Assembly: GCA_028693445.1 (NCBI GenBank)
Contig: JAQUVI010000002.1
Location: forward strand, 6,971-70,970
Length of the DNA stretch: 64,000 nucleotides
From: Candidatus Absconditabacteria bacterium
Lineage (GTDB): Bacteria; Patescibacteriota; Gracilibacteria; Absconditabacterales; Absconditicoccaceae
Reading direction: 5' to 3'
Made by a program: the position numbers and the translations under genes
The notes under the pieces: model-generated
Seen by the model: only the letters and a program-made list of their open reading frames with translations
Databases searched by the model: none
What the model was told of the DNA's origin: nothing
Shown: in pieces, positions 9,481 through 19,285 of the stretch
How positions within the stretch are numbered: position 1 is the stretch's first letter
Layout of the letters: every line of letters begins with the position of its first letter

Positions 9481-10224
9481 TTAAAATAATTCTGTTTGTC
9501 ATGGTGGATTTCTATCAATATGGTCTTTATATAATTTAAAGAATCTTTTTAAAAATGCTAATAATTCATTATCTATCCTATTTATATTTCAGAATATTTC
9601 ATTTGCTATTTGTTTTATAAAAATTTCTCTTTTTTTACCAGTTTCTTTGTTTTTTAATAGTTTATCAAAGAATTTTTTTAAATAAATAAAATATTTTTCT
9701 TCTCATATGTTTTTGATAACAAATCTTAATCAAAATCGTTTTGTATTTATTTTTTCATTTTTTTCTATTGCTCGTCTGAAAAACTCTTTTTCTTTGTCTG
9801 ATAAATTAATACTTAACAATTCTTTTGTTTTTCTATTTTCTTCTTCTGTTTTTTTTCTTTTTATATCAAGATTTTCTTTTAATTTTTGATTTATTTCTTC
9901 TTTTATTTCCTTTTTTCTAAGATTTCATACGGTTGATGTTATTTCAAATAGATCTTTCTTTATGCCGTTTGGCAATCCTTTTTTTTCAAAGCATTTTTTG
10001 TATGTATTGTAAAAATAATTATTGTTATTTCTTTCTTCTCATGTTTTGTTTTTTATTGTATAAAAAAAATCACAAAAAAAATCATCCAATTTTGATAAAT
10101 AGTTCCCTTTATATTCAGGGGAAAGACTATAATATATATTTTTCCATTGATTTGAAAATTTTTTTTTGATTTCAGTCAATGTGTTTTCACTTAGATATTT
10201 TAATCAATTGCTAGGTGTTTCCAT
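9481..10224 (-). CDS. Hypothetical lysine-rich protein
   Basis: This 247-aa protein is not recognised. It is strongly charged (many Lys, Glu, Asn) with no signal peptide or membrane segment. A central stretch of about 40 residues (KKEIKEEINQKLKEN onward) should form a coiled coil. The C-terminal half (NIGEEKYFIYLKKFFDKLL and EIFGNINRIDNELLAFLKRFF) looks helical. It starts at ATG 10224 and ends at TAA 9481, 21 nt from the hydrogenase-like start, so it may lead that operon. No function is proposed. Confidence 0.7.
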
Positions 10225-10302
10225 TTTTTTTATATTAAAATAAAATCTAGTATTTTAATTATACTAAAAATCATTTTTTTTGCAAATTTTACTATCTTTT
10301 AA

Positions 10303-11826
10303 TTATTCTCCAAAAACTTCTTCTACCGCTTCTTTGAGGGTATATCCATCCAAAAACTCTTCAAGATGGGGTTTCTTTTTGGTAAGTGTTTCTATACTTG
10401 ATTCCAACATGTTATAATCTCCTGATTTCGGATAGACGTAGGTGATAGGATCCAAAAGTCCTGTTGGTCTAATGATTTGTTCTATGATTTGTTCGCTAGT
10501 TATGAGTTCGTATTCTGCTGGAGTCGCAGAAAGAAAAATTGTTTTTGCTGCTTTTTTTGTTGGTAAAAAATCTTTATCATATTTTCCTATATTTTTTTCC
10601 AATCGTTTATATGTTTTGCTGTCAGTTTCTGGTGTATTGTCTATGTCTTTTTTGATTTTTGCTGTGTAACCTGTTCGACCGACTTTGCATTCTAATTCTG
10701 AAAAATTTAATGGTCTGTGATCAAGGGCTGAGGGGAGGCGGAATCCGTATTTTACTAGGTTCGTCTTTCTTGCTTTATCCCCGGCAGGCATTGCTTGTAA
10801 TTGAGGAATAGTCATATGCGATTCATCGATAATCAGTAAGAAATCATCTGGAAAATAATCAAAAATCGTATTTGGAACTTCGCCTGTTTCTCTTTTGTCA
10901 AAATAGAGAGAATAATTTTCTATTCCGTTTACAAATCATGTTTCTTTCATCATTCTAATATCATATTCGACTCTTTTTTTGATTCTTTCTGCTTCTATTG
11001 GCATTTTGGCATCGAGAAACTCTTTAACTCTGACTTCTTTTTCTTGGTCCATTTTTTGGATAATATTTGCTAAGTCTTCTGTGTTTTGTAAAAATTGGGT
11101 AGCTGGCCAAATCCGAATATATTCTTTTTTTCCTTTGTATTCAAATGTTGTAGCATCTCTTACTTCGATAAATTCCAAGACATCTTCGTTGAAATGGAGT
11201 CTGTATAAATCTTTTTCTGTACTAGAAAATATATCGATTCTTTCTCATTGAATTTCAAACATTCCATGTTCTATTTTGCTTTGTATGGGTTTATATTGAA
11301 TTTTGAGAAGTTGTCTTTTGATATCTTCTCTTTGATATGTTTTGCCTGCTTGTAGGTATATAGTGCTTTCTTTGAAATGATCTTTTTGTCCTAATCCGTA
11401 GAGCGATGAAGCAGATGCAACAATAATAACATCTTCTCTACTAAGAAGTGATGACATCGCCCCAAGTCTGTACATCTCAATTTCTTGGTTGATTGTCGCT
11501 TCTTTTTCTATGTATAATCCCTGGGCAGGAAGATAACTTTCTGGTTGGTAATAATCGAAGTAGGATACAAAGTAATGCACAGCGTTGTTGGGGAAAAAAT
11601 GTTTGAATTCGGTAGCGAGTTGGGCAGCGAGTGTCTTGTTATGAGAAATTACTAATGTTGGTTTGCCCACGTGTTGGATAATATTTGCCATGGTAAATGT
11701 TTTTCCAGTTCCTGTTGCTCACAAAAGCGTTACTTTCTTTTTTCATTTGGAAAATGCTTGCTGAATTTCAGCGATTGCTTTTGGTTGGTCTCCGGCTGGA
11801 TTGTATGAAGATTGAAGGTTGAACAT
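10303..11826 (-). CDS. uvrB: UvrB-like excision nuclease subunit, C-terminally truncated
   Basis: This 507-aa protein is UvrB at the N-terminus. FNLQSSYNPAGDQPKAI is followed by the Walker A LLGATGTGKTFT, the damage-binding beta-hairpin segment YFVSYFDYYQPESYLP, the Walker B-like LLIIDESH and IFLSATPAEYEL. The match stops just after IIRPTGLLDP. The second helicase domain (motifs IV-VI) and the C-terminal UvrC-binding UVR motif, normally another 200-250 residues, are absent. About 45 extra residues (VGRTGYTAKIKKD through LPTKKAAKT) are inserted before SATP. The unusual tail ends EAVEEVFGE and TAA. Nothing downstream encodes the missing part. It may still load damage with UvrA or may have lost repair function. 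Confidence 0.88.
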
Positions 11827-11897
11827 ATTTTTTTGAAATATGATATATAAATATTTTTTATTACTTTATTGAGATGTGTTTTAAATATTCTTTCTAT

Positions 11898-11928
11898 GTT
11901 ACTTTTTGCTGCCGGGTCAAAAAGTAAC
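11898..11928. repeat. Inverted repeat GTTACTTTTTG...CAAAAAGTAAC
   Basis: These are perfect 11-nt arms separated by 9 nt, in the gap between uvrB and rlmH. A related but imperfect pair occurs at 24836-24866. No gene was found in the 299-nt gap 11827-12125. Confidence 0.8.
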
Positions 11929-11929
11929 C

Positions 11930-12090
11930 AAAAACCCCTCGTGAGCTGTTGAATTTTCTTAACGGTAGAAAATACAAACAAATTCGACTCCATGTATTTT
12001 CTTTACCTAAAAATTCAAACGCTCACATTTATTATTGATACTATCGACTTATTGATCTTTTCTTTTTTTGTTCTTTTTATTGCTCAGTTT
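11930..12090. repeat. About 150-nt interspersed element, copy 1
   Basis: The stretch holds TTAACGGTAGAAAATAC and GTATTTTCTTTACCTAAAAA as inverted arms and ends at GTTCTTTTTATTGCTC. The same order of blocks occurs at 63150-63315 (TTAACGGTAAAAAATGC, GCATTTTTTACCTAAAA, GTTCTTTTTATTGCTC). The arms differ compensatorily between the copies, which suggests that hairpin structure is kept. Confidence 0.65.
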
Positions 12091-12125
12091 ATTTGGTTTA
12101 AAATAAAAAACAAATAAAATTCGTT

Positions 12126-12572
12126 TTAATAATGATAAGATTTTCCGCTTCTGATTGTTTCACATCTATAAATCTGTTCGATGAGAGTAAGTTTAGCGAG
12201 TCAGTGTGGAAGTGTAATTTTTCAGAGTCATATTTTTTCATTTGTTATAGAATCAAGCTGGTTTTCTTGTAAACCATATGGTCATCAAATAATGAATACT
12301 ACGTGATTCTGCTTGTGAACTGTTTTTTCTAATTCTTCTGTAGTAAGTAGTTTGCCATCTTTTGACATCAGAATTTTATAATGTTGTTGATATTTTTTAT
12401 TTAAAATCTGAATTATATTTTCTGTATCTTGTTTTATAATTTGTTCTTGGCTTCAATTTTTTGCTGGTTTGATATTTTCTATACAGACCATTTTTCCAAG
12501 TCTTTTTTCGTATTCTTGGATTGCTGAATTTCGGTGTTTATCGCTGTCAGATATAGATAATATGGTATACAT
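12126..12572 (-). CDS. rlmH: 23S rRNA pseudouridine-1915 N3-methyltransferase
   Basis: This 148-aa SPOUT methyltransferase is of normal length for RlmH. It has the SAM-binding trefoil-knot signature VVFIIGGPYGL, then ITLPHGLAKLTLIEQIYRC and the C-terminal GKSYHY, close to the family's conserved ending G-x-PYH-x. TGA encodes one of the GG pair. The enzyme methylates N3 of pseudouridine 1915 in helix 69 of 23S rRNA in assembled ribosomes. The gene stands alone between the repeat-filled gap after uvrB and the short repeats near the obg stop. Confidence 0.9.
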
Positions 12573-12589
12573 GGTTGTTATTATATTTT

Positions 12590-12680
12590 AAAGCTTTTAG
12601 TACTTAGCTATTAGTATGCTAAGAGCTAAAGTGAAGCGTTACTAAGAACGAAGTGTTACTAAAGTGAAACGTTACTAATA
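12590..12680. repeat. Short imperfect tandem repeats at the obg 3' end
   Basis: Three degenerate copies of GAAGCGTTACTAA-like blocks (spacing 16-17 nt) lie between rlmH and obg. The last runs into the obg stop codon (TAG at 12675-12677), so part of the final Obg codons is repeat-derived or overlaps it. They are preceded by ATTAG-rich sequence similar to other decayed repeats in the window. Confidence 0.6.
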
Positions 12681-14147
12681 TAAAATGTATCTATCGTCTT
12701 TGTTTGCGTAATAACTTTTGATTTTTAGTATATCTCCTTTTCTAATTCCATGACCATCAAATATTTGAATTATTCCTTTGTGTTCTAAAATTCATCGAAA
12801 TCGTTGTTCAGCTTCTTCATTTCATCGTGGAATCATCCATACTAATTTACATAATTCTGGATCGTATATTTCCCATACTTCTGTATATTTTGATTGGTTT
12901 TCTTCGATATATCATTCTTCAATAAGATGCTCTTTTTCTTGTTCAGAAATATTGGCAATATGAATTTTTTCATCGATTTCTTCTTTTTTGATATGTTCAG
13001 GGATATGATAAACTTCTTCATCTTTGGTGTTTTTAAGCATAGGTATCATATTATTAATTCGTTCTTGAATTCAATGATGAGTTGCTGCAGAAAGAAAATA
13101 TGTATATTTTTCCAATAATTTTTGAGTTATTTTTTTTCAGAGTTTATGCTTTTTGAAATATTCTAACATTTTTTGATGAAGTAAATTCATTTCTTCGTTC
13201 ATTATATCTTCATCATTGATAAGATCGTATTTGTTGATTGCAAAAATAATTCTTTTTTCCAAAATAATTTCTTCATCTTGTTTTGCAAAAAGAGTAATCA
13301 TTCAATTGCTTTCTTCGATGGTTATTTTTGGATTATCAAATTTTTCATCTATATAGGTAATTATTTCATCAAAAATATCTACGATTTCTTGTATTCCTGA
13401 TTCATATCTTGAACAATCACTTATTAAACAAAATATTTTTGCTTTGAGTACATGTCTTAAGAAAGCATTACCTAGTCATTTTCCATCAGCGGCTCATTTA
13501 ATAAGACCTGGAATATCTATTACATTAAAAGTAAGATCTTCTGCTTGTACACACCCAAGATTTGGAATTAAGGTTGTAAAAGGATATTCTGCAACTTTCG
13601 CTTTTGAATGAGATATTGTATTGATTAATGAAGATTTTCATACGCTAGGACTTCCAATCAAAGCTACATCAGCAAGAAGTTGTAATTCTAAAATAATTTC
13701 TTTTTCTTGTCATGGTTCTCACATTAGAAAAAAATCAGGATATTGATGAACAGAATCTTTGAAATGTATATTACCTATTCATCATTCTCATCATTTAATA
13801 GCTGTTCGTTCTTCTTGATCCTTTGAAAAAACATAAAGAATTTCTCAATTAGAATCTTTTATTAGTGTTCCAATTGGTACAGAAAGAATAATATTTTCTG
13901 CATTAGCCCCATATTGATCTTTTGATCTTCCAGGAAAACCTGGTTTAGCCTTGAATATTTTTTTAAATCTATATGGAAGAAGTGTGTTTTCGTCTTTTGA
14001 TGCTTTAAAAATTATAGATCATCATTTTCCACCATCTCCACCAGCTGGTCATCCATAAGGAACACCTGCTTCTCTTCTTCCAGTTGCTATTCCATCTCAT
14101 CATTTTCCGGATTGTATGGTTATTTTTACTTCATCATAAAATTGCAT
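12675..14147 (-). CDS. obg: Obg family GTPase
   Basis: This 490-aa protein has the glycine-rich Obg fold at the N-terminus ([22 protein letters not shown]). The G domain follows, with G1 GSPSVGKSSLIN, G3 VIDIPG and G4 NKYD, and then a C-terminal extension. Several of the Obg-fold glycines are TGA codons. Obg binds the 50S subunit and couples its late assembly to GTP and stress state. It lies 79 nt upstream of the ZIP transporter stop on the same strand. Length is somewhat above the usual 430 aa, mainly because of insertions between G3 and G4 and at the C-terminus. Confidence 0.92.
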
Positions 14148-14226
14148 GTAATTTTTGTGATTATAAAAAATTGTTTTTAATTTATAGTTATTTGTTGCAA
14201 AAAGGAAAGAGAAAAGGAAGAATTAA

Positions 14227-14979
14227 TTAATGACTATGAGATAAAAGAAATGTTGCCATAATTCAAATACCAATTAAGAAAAATAATATTTGTAGTGATG
14301 CTTGTCAGAATTTATTTTCTTTGTGAAGTTCGGGAATAAGATCAGCTCCAGCAATATAAATAAACGATCCTGCAGCAAATGGAATCAAGAAAGATGTTAA
14401 ATTTTCTACATAACTGCTTATCAAAAGAGCCACAATAACTCAAACAATAGCGCTTAATCATGTGAGCAAATTTATTGTTAATGCTTTCTTTTTGCTAAAT
14501 CATCCATGGATTAAAACTCCGAAATCTCATATTTCTTGGGGAATTTCATGAAATAATATAGCAGCAGTTGTAGCGATTCCTACTGGTATACTAACTAAAT
14601 AACTTGCTCAAATAATAAGTCCATCAATAATGTTGTGTACAAAATCTCCTATGAGATTCATAATTGCAAAATGATGGATATGTGTTTTGGTTATCGGCAT
14701 ATGACAATGATTTCGATGAATAACTTTTTCAGTTACTAATCCAAAAAGTATTCCGCCAAGCATAAATATTGAAGTTTTTAATGTAAATCACGTTTCTACC
14801 ATTTCTGGTAAAAGGTGTAAAAAAACATCTCCAAGTAATGCTCAAGCAGAAAAACTTACTAAATAAATTACAATTTTTTTTAGTTTTTCTTGATGAAATC
14901 CCAAAAATATAATTCATATAAGTGCTATAAGGCTAATTATTAATGTACTTCATATTGCATAAAATCGAATTTGTCACAT
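14227..14979 (-). CDS. ZIP-family metal transporter
   Basis: This 250-aa membrane protein has about eight hydrophobic segments. The two metal-binding helices carry HNIIDGLIIGAS and FHEIPQEIGDFGVL, the ZIP hallmark His, Asn, Asp and Glu residues. A His-rich loop (HRNHCHMPITKTHIHH) lies between helices 3 and 4, as in zinc transporters, and the protein ends SHSH. It would import Zn2+ or another divalent metal across the cell membrane. The ATG at 14979 lies 5 nt from the stop of the upstream GT4, so the two are probably cotranscribed. Confidence 0.92.
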
Positions 14980-14984
14980 ATTTT

Positions 14985-16127
14985 TTATTTTTGGATAAAA
15001 GTTTTTCTTGCATTGTTTGCTATTTCTTTTCTATTTCGATTTGTTTTTATAAATTTGGAGAATCCGTCTATGATATCTTTTTCTGTTTTATTTGCAATAA
15101 GTACTCCAGAATCTTTGTTTACTAATTCTGTTGTTGCTCATTGGTTATATCACAATACTGGTATTCATAAACATAGGGATTCAGCTGTAGAAAGACCAAA
15201 ACTTTCTTTTGTTAAATTTATTGTTCATCTCGCATTTTTTATTATTTCTATCATATTTGGTGGATTTCGTCATGTGAAAGATATGTTTTTCTTGGCCAAT
15301 TTTTTGAGTTCTTCTTCATCAGGTCCACTTCCTATGATAATTAATGGATAATTGATTTTGTTGAAAGTTTTTATGATAAGATCAATTTCTCTTACAAATT
15401 TTACAATTCTTCAAGTGCAAACTATATATTCTTTTGGTATTTCTATAATTTTTTCATTAAAATAAATCTGATTTAATTTGGGATATTTTACATTGCTTTC
15501 TATATTGTATATTTCTTTTGCTAATTTTTGTGTGTATTTACTATTTGTATATATTTTATTGTATTTTGTATATTTTAGGTCTCGTCTTTGTAATTTAGGT
15601 GTTATTTTTTTAAAAATTCGTCATTTTCGTCATTTTAGTTTTTGTTTATATTCTTTTGCATGACTTCGAATATATTGCATAGGAGAGTGAAGGTATAGAG
15701 TAATTTTTGGAGAGACGCGATTAATCGCGTCTGTACATGTGCAATATTTTGATTGTTCGATATTTTTTGCTATTGCAAATGAAGAAATCAAAATATGGTT
15801 TGGATTGTATTTTTTTATTTTCCAAGAGAGTGTTTTCATGATTGTTGGATAAAAAAATATCAAATTGCGATAATCAAAGATTTGTTTCAATATTGGTAAA
15901 TTTCTGTGTGAATTTCGTTGGAAAAATGTGTTTAATCGTTTTGGTAGAGCAGTAATAATCTTGATTTTTTTGTTATTTATAGAAAATGATTTTACTTCAC
16001 TATAACTTGTAAATATTTTTATATCATCAAAATCTGAAGATATTATTTCTTCTTTGATAAGGTCTTTAAATACTTCCAATGCTCATCCTGGAGCGATTCG
16101 ACAATGAACTCCTGCTAGTTTTTTCAT
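14985..16127 (-). CDS. Family 4 glycosyltransferase
   Basis: This 380-aa GT-B glycosyltransferase starts VHCRIAPGGALEVFKDL. It carries the C-terminal nucleotide-sugar site ESFGLSTAESLCLGIPVLGYNQGATTELV, with the EX7E-type pattern of GT4. IVCTGRIVKF and LIIIGSGPDEEELKKLAK mark the second Rossmann domain. Near residue 135 the peptide TDAINRVSPK is encoded by a perfect 20-nt palindrome that also occurs in the U32 gene at 25880. The protein stays in frame, so it is an insertion tolerated in a loop between the two lobes or in the first lobe. The role is probably surface glycan assembly. Confidence 0.9.
15713..15732. repeat. Perfect 20-nt palindrome inside the GT4 gene
   Basis: AGACGCGATTAATCGCGTCT is its own reverse complement. 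The identical 20-mer is at 25880-25899 inside the U32 gene. In both it is read in the same frame on the minus strand and gives DAINRVS. Confidence 0.93.
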
Positions 16128-16197
16128 GATTTTTAATTAGTTGTAATTAATAGTAATTAGTAGTAATTAGTTTCTAATTATCAACGCTAAATTAGTA

Positions 16198-16225
16198 TTG
16201 AAATAAGATAGGGAAAATTTATAAG
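16198..16225 (+). promoter_or_regulatory. Putative promoter of the 136-aa membrane protein
   Basis: TTGAAA (16198-16203) and TATAAG (16220-16225) are spaced by 16 nt, 38 nt before the ATG at 16264. The sequence just upstream (16140-16190) is a run of TAGTAATTAG-like repeats. Confidence 0.45.
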
Positions 16226-16263
16226 ATCAGTAGTATTAGAATTTTATTATCTGATTTTTTGTT

Positions 16264-16674
16264 ATGGATAAAGAAATGAAACAGATTTTTAAAAATAATG
16301 TTATTAAATTTATTATATGAATTATATTGTTGTTTTTCTGTTTTTTATATACTCAAAAATATCCTGCAGAAAAAATAGCAATATTTTCAGGTTTTGAAGT
16401 AATGGTTCAAAGAGTTGAAATTATATTCAACAAATTTATGAATGATAATTCAGATTCTTTAAAAAATAAATTTGATTATGAAAAAGCATATGAAGAATTA
16501 ATTAGAATTGCAGAAGCAAATAGTTGTGAGGATCCACAACTTATACAGGAATTAAAAGATACTCTTACTTCGTTGCAAAATGAACCAATCAAAACAATTC
16601 AAGATGTAATGCCTTGATATATCCGCAAAGCAAATGAGCTTAAAAATAGAGTTTCTAAAGAGTGTAAAAATTAA
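16264..16674 (+). CDS. Hypothetical membrane-anchored protein
   Basis: This 136-aa protein is not recognised. A short cytoplasmic start (MDKEMKQIFKNN) is followed by one hydrophobic segment (about residues 13-32), in which a TGA glycine lies. The acidic, helical remainder contains an isolated Cys-Glu-Asp and ends in Cys-Lys-Asn. It could be an exported protein with an uncleaved signal anchor. It is the only plus-strand gene in this stretch and has its own promoter-like sequence. Its stop lies 12 nt from that of the convergent methyltransferase. Confidence 0.72.
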
Positions 16675-16685
16675 AAAACATTAAA

Positions 16686-17306
16686 TTATTTTCTTAAAGA
16701 AATTATATATCATATTGTTGTGTTTTTTTCTGTTATAGGAAAACTATCTACTATGAAATTATTGTTTTTTGCTATTTTTTCTATATCTTGAAGTCTGTGA
16801 TTATAGAGTCTTATTTTAAATATTTCTTTGTCTTTTTTTCGTAAAAATTCGCGTCTTTGTAAGAAGTGTCATATAATTCGTTGTCATCATGATTTCAATA
16901 TTTTATAAACCTCTTGAAACAATAATTCTAAGTTTTCTACATGTTCCAAAACAAAAAAACTTAACACTACGTCATAAATTTCTTTTTCAAAAGGAAGTTT
17001 CTTTTCTAAATCACAAATGACTTTTTCGACTTTATTTGTTCATGGATGTCTTTTTAATAGTTTTTCTGAAATATCACAAGCTGTGTATTTTTTAATAGGT
17101 TTATCTTTGAAAAATTTCCAGATTCTTCAATCTCATGCTCATAAATCTATAATATTTATGTTATCCAAATTTCTAGGTAAAAATCTAAGAAAAAATCATC
17201 TATCAAATGAATCAAGATGATTGTGATGTTTTCCATATTCATCGGCTATAAAATTATAACCTTCTTTTGGAGTTTTTATTTCTACATGTTTACTATCGTA
17301 TCACAT
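16686..17306 (-). CDS. Class I SAM-dependent methyltransferase
   Basis: This 206-aa protein has motif I NIIDLGAGDGRIW and an acidic residue after the second strand (KYTACDIS). YDVVLSFFVLEHVENLE is the motif IV region, and LKSGGQRIIGHF motif VI-like. This is the Methyltransf_11/25 type, with unknown small-molecule, lipid or protein substrate. Glycines in motif I are partly TGA. The start chosen is ATG 17306 (MGYDSKHVE), the first ATG in frame close to the upstream gene stop at 17320. Confidence 0.85.
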
Positions 17307-17319
17307 CTTTTTTATGTTT

Positions 17320-17715
17320 TTAAAAGAATTTTTTTTCTTCATATTCATTATCTTTTGTTTTGTTTAATTTATCTATTTTTTCTAACATTTCTTTGTCAGG
17401 TTCTTGTAAGAATTTATTTAATTCTGTTGTTTTTTCTGCGGCTTTTTTGATATGTACATAATATTTACTTAATTCTGTTACAACGTCAGTTAGATCATCA
17501 TTTTTTTCCAATAATTTAGTTATTTCTTCTCTTAATATTGTGTTCTGCTCCGTAAATTCATCTAATTCAGATTGTACAAATTGTAATTCTTTATTTGCTT
17601 CTTTTAAACTACTTCTAAGATGATTTACAGTATCTTTGTGTTGATATCTAAAATAAAAAATAGCATATCATATTGCTCATCAAAGGATTAATGCTAGAAA
17701 TGTGTATCAGTTCAT
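17320..17715 (-). CDS. Membrane-anchored coiled-coil protein
   Basis: This 131-aa protein has one N-terminal membrane segment (about residues 3-22, with the small-residue motif GGAIGYAIF). A long charged helix then runs from about residue 27 to 120 with heptad-like Leu/Ile spacing (KELQFVQSELDEFTEQN, EITKLLEKNDDL), predicted coiled coil. No catalytic motif is seen. It lies 14 nt upstream of the methyltransferase on the same strand. It may be a small scaffold or division-type accessory protein, but that is speculation. Confidence 0.72.
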
Positions 17716-17811
17716 TTAATTTGGTTTTAAATGTTAAATGTTTAATTTTAAATATATCGTTATATGTAACTTTTTTCTTGTTGTATGCAAATAAAAATAA
17801 TTAAACAAAAA

Positions 17812-17833
17812 AACTTTCCCCTGAGAGAAAGTT
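17812..17833 (-). terminator. Rho-independent terminator of the HU gene
   Basis: Stem AACTTTC / GAAAGTT with a short loop. On the minus strand it is followed by a T run, 26 nt after the HU stop. Confidence 0.8.
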
Positions 17834-17858
17834 CTTTTGAAGTGTGTGAAGAAAGAAA

Positions 17859-18134
17859 TTATTTCACAGCAGCTTTGAAATCAGCACCAGCTTTGAAAGT
17901 AACAACTTTCATTGCAGGAATTTTGATTTTTTGAGAAGGATTTTGTGGATTAACACCTTCTCTAGCTTTTCTTTTAGAAGCTTTAAAAGTTCCGAAACCT
18001 TGAATTCTAACTTCTCCTGTTTTTTTAACACCAGCAATAACTGTGTCGATGAAAGCATTAACCAATTCAGCAGAAAGTTTCTTAGAAACTCCAAGTTCTT
18101 CAGCTAAGCTAGCAATAAGAGCTGTTTTTGTCAT
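17859..18134 (-). CDS. hup: DNA-binding protein HU
   Basis: This 91-aa protein of the HU/IHF family has the N-terminal helices TKTALIASLAEELGVSK. The beta-arm region VRIQGFGTFKASKRKAREGVNPQ is followed by the conserved NPSQKIKIPAMKVVTFKAG with the intercalating Pro. Length is standard. I chose ATG at 18134 (MTKTALI) rather than the earlier TTG at 18143. The protein wraps and bends DNA in the nucleoid. A 206-nt upstream gap (18135-18340) may hold its promoter, and a strong terminator follows. Confidence 0.95.
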   Translation of the reverse strand: MTKTALIASLAEELGVSKKLSAELVNAFIDTVIAGVKKTGEVRIQGFGTFKASKRKAREGVNPQNPSQKIKIPAMKVVTFKAGADFKAAVK

Positions 18135-18340
18135 TGTGTACAATTGTTATAAAATAAAATTGTTTTGTACCCCTAGATATTAGTATACGCGACAGTTATT
18201 TCAAGAGATTTTTTATATAAAGATGAAAATGGGCTCTGTTTGTTAAAATTTGCTTCTTAACTGGTTTTTTTAATTTTTTTTGTCACACACCTTAATTAAC
18301 ATCTGTTGACTTTTTGTAATATGATTTTATAGATAGTGTT

Positions 18341-18904
18341 TTATAAGGGGTTTTCTAGGCGAGACTTAAGTTGTTTTATTGCTCTAGATAATCTTTGTCT
18401 TACATTATCATTTGATATTCATAATAGAATTTCAATTTCTTCATTTGATTTTTCTTCTATAAATTTCCAATAAATAATATCTTTGCTTCAATCATCTATT
18501 TCTTTCATTGCTTTTTGTATTTTTGAAAATTCGAAGTCTCTTTGTAAAATATCTCAAATATCTTCTTCTTCAATTAGAGTTTCTTCAAATTTTGTGTCTT
18601 GTTCTTCTGTTCCTATATTAGTAAATGGAATATCTTGATTTTTTTTGAAATAATCCTTGAGTAAATTTTTGAAAATTGTCCAAAAATAACCGGAAAATGA
18701 TTGCTTTTCGTCGTATTTTTTCGCTCATTCTCGGAATTTTACATAAAAATCTGATATTATATCTTGGGCATCTTGATGTGTTATAAAATAATTTGCTTCT
18801 ATGTAACGAGAAAACATATCAACAGTTTTTAAATAAAACGTGTTGAATGCAGAGTGGTCTTGTTGTTTGAGCTTTCTAATTAATTCTTGATCGAATTGAA
18901 ACAT
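18341..18904 (-). CDS. ECF-like RNA polymerase sigma factor
   Basis: This 187-aa protein has a sigma region 2 (AFNTFYLKTVDMFSRYI, HQDAQDIISDFYVKF, SGYFWTIFKNLLKDYF) and region 4. The latter has the helix-turn-helix KSNEEIEILLGISNDNVRQRLSRAIKQLK. That is the normal ECF layout without regions 1 and 3. No anti-sigma gene is next to it. The start chosen is ATG 18904 (MFQFDQE); an in-frame TTG lies 21 nt further up. The ferredoxin gene stop is 25 nt upstream. It would direct RNA polymerase to a small regulon, which cannot be named. Confidence 0.85.
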
Positions 18905-18928
18905 ATTTTGGTTATAAATAGTCAAATA

Positions 18929-19258
18929 TTAGATATTTTTTTGTAGTATTACTTCAAAATTTTCGTTACTTTTTATTTTTTCTGTTTGTATGCCTCATAC
19001 ACAGGTAAATATTTCTTTAAAATTTTTATTTTCATCTTGGGCAGGGAGTATGGCAGGTGGCATCAGTTTATCTATCTGTACGTGTTCAGCCCCTTTTTTT
19101 ATTTGGCACGCGCAAACATAACAAGCTCCCATGCGACAAGAAATCGGTATATTAATATTGTGATCTTGCGCCATTTGACTCAGACTTTTGTTGTAATCAG
19201 CATTAAATGATCATATTGTTTCTCAATTTGTGTTTTGTATTGTTACAGTTACGGTCAT
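18929..19258 (-). CDS. [2Fe-2S] ferredoxin (plant/xylene-monooxygenase type)
   Basis: This 109-aa protein has a CRMGACYVC loop with Cys41, Cys46 and Cys49 and a fourth ligand in FTCVGG near residue 87, the C-x4-C-x2-C...C pattern of [2Fe-2S] ferredoxins. An extra Cys51 follows the third ligand. TGA glycines occur near the N-terminus and in CVGG. It is a soluble electron carrier; the partner cannot be seen, though the hydrogenase-like protein at 8608-9459 is another Fe-S protein in the window. It lies between the S41 protease and the sigma factor with short gaps. Confidence 0.87.
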
Positions 19259-19285
19259 GTATTATACGTTTTAAATAAATTTTTG

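Noticed and set aside
11730-11993. A minus-strand open frame of 87 codons between uvrB and rlmH.
   Set aside because: It covers the uvrB 5' end in another frame and a palindrome-filled repeat. The peptide is a repeat translation, not a gene.
16140-16190. A possible origin or DnaA-box cluster in the TAGTAATTAG-rich stretch.
   Set aside because: No TTATCCACA-like boxes and no dnaA/dnaN neighbours; it looks like decayed short repeats.
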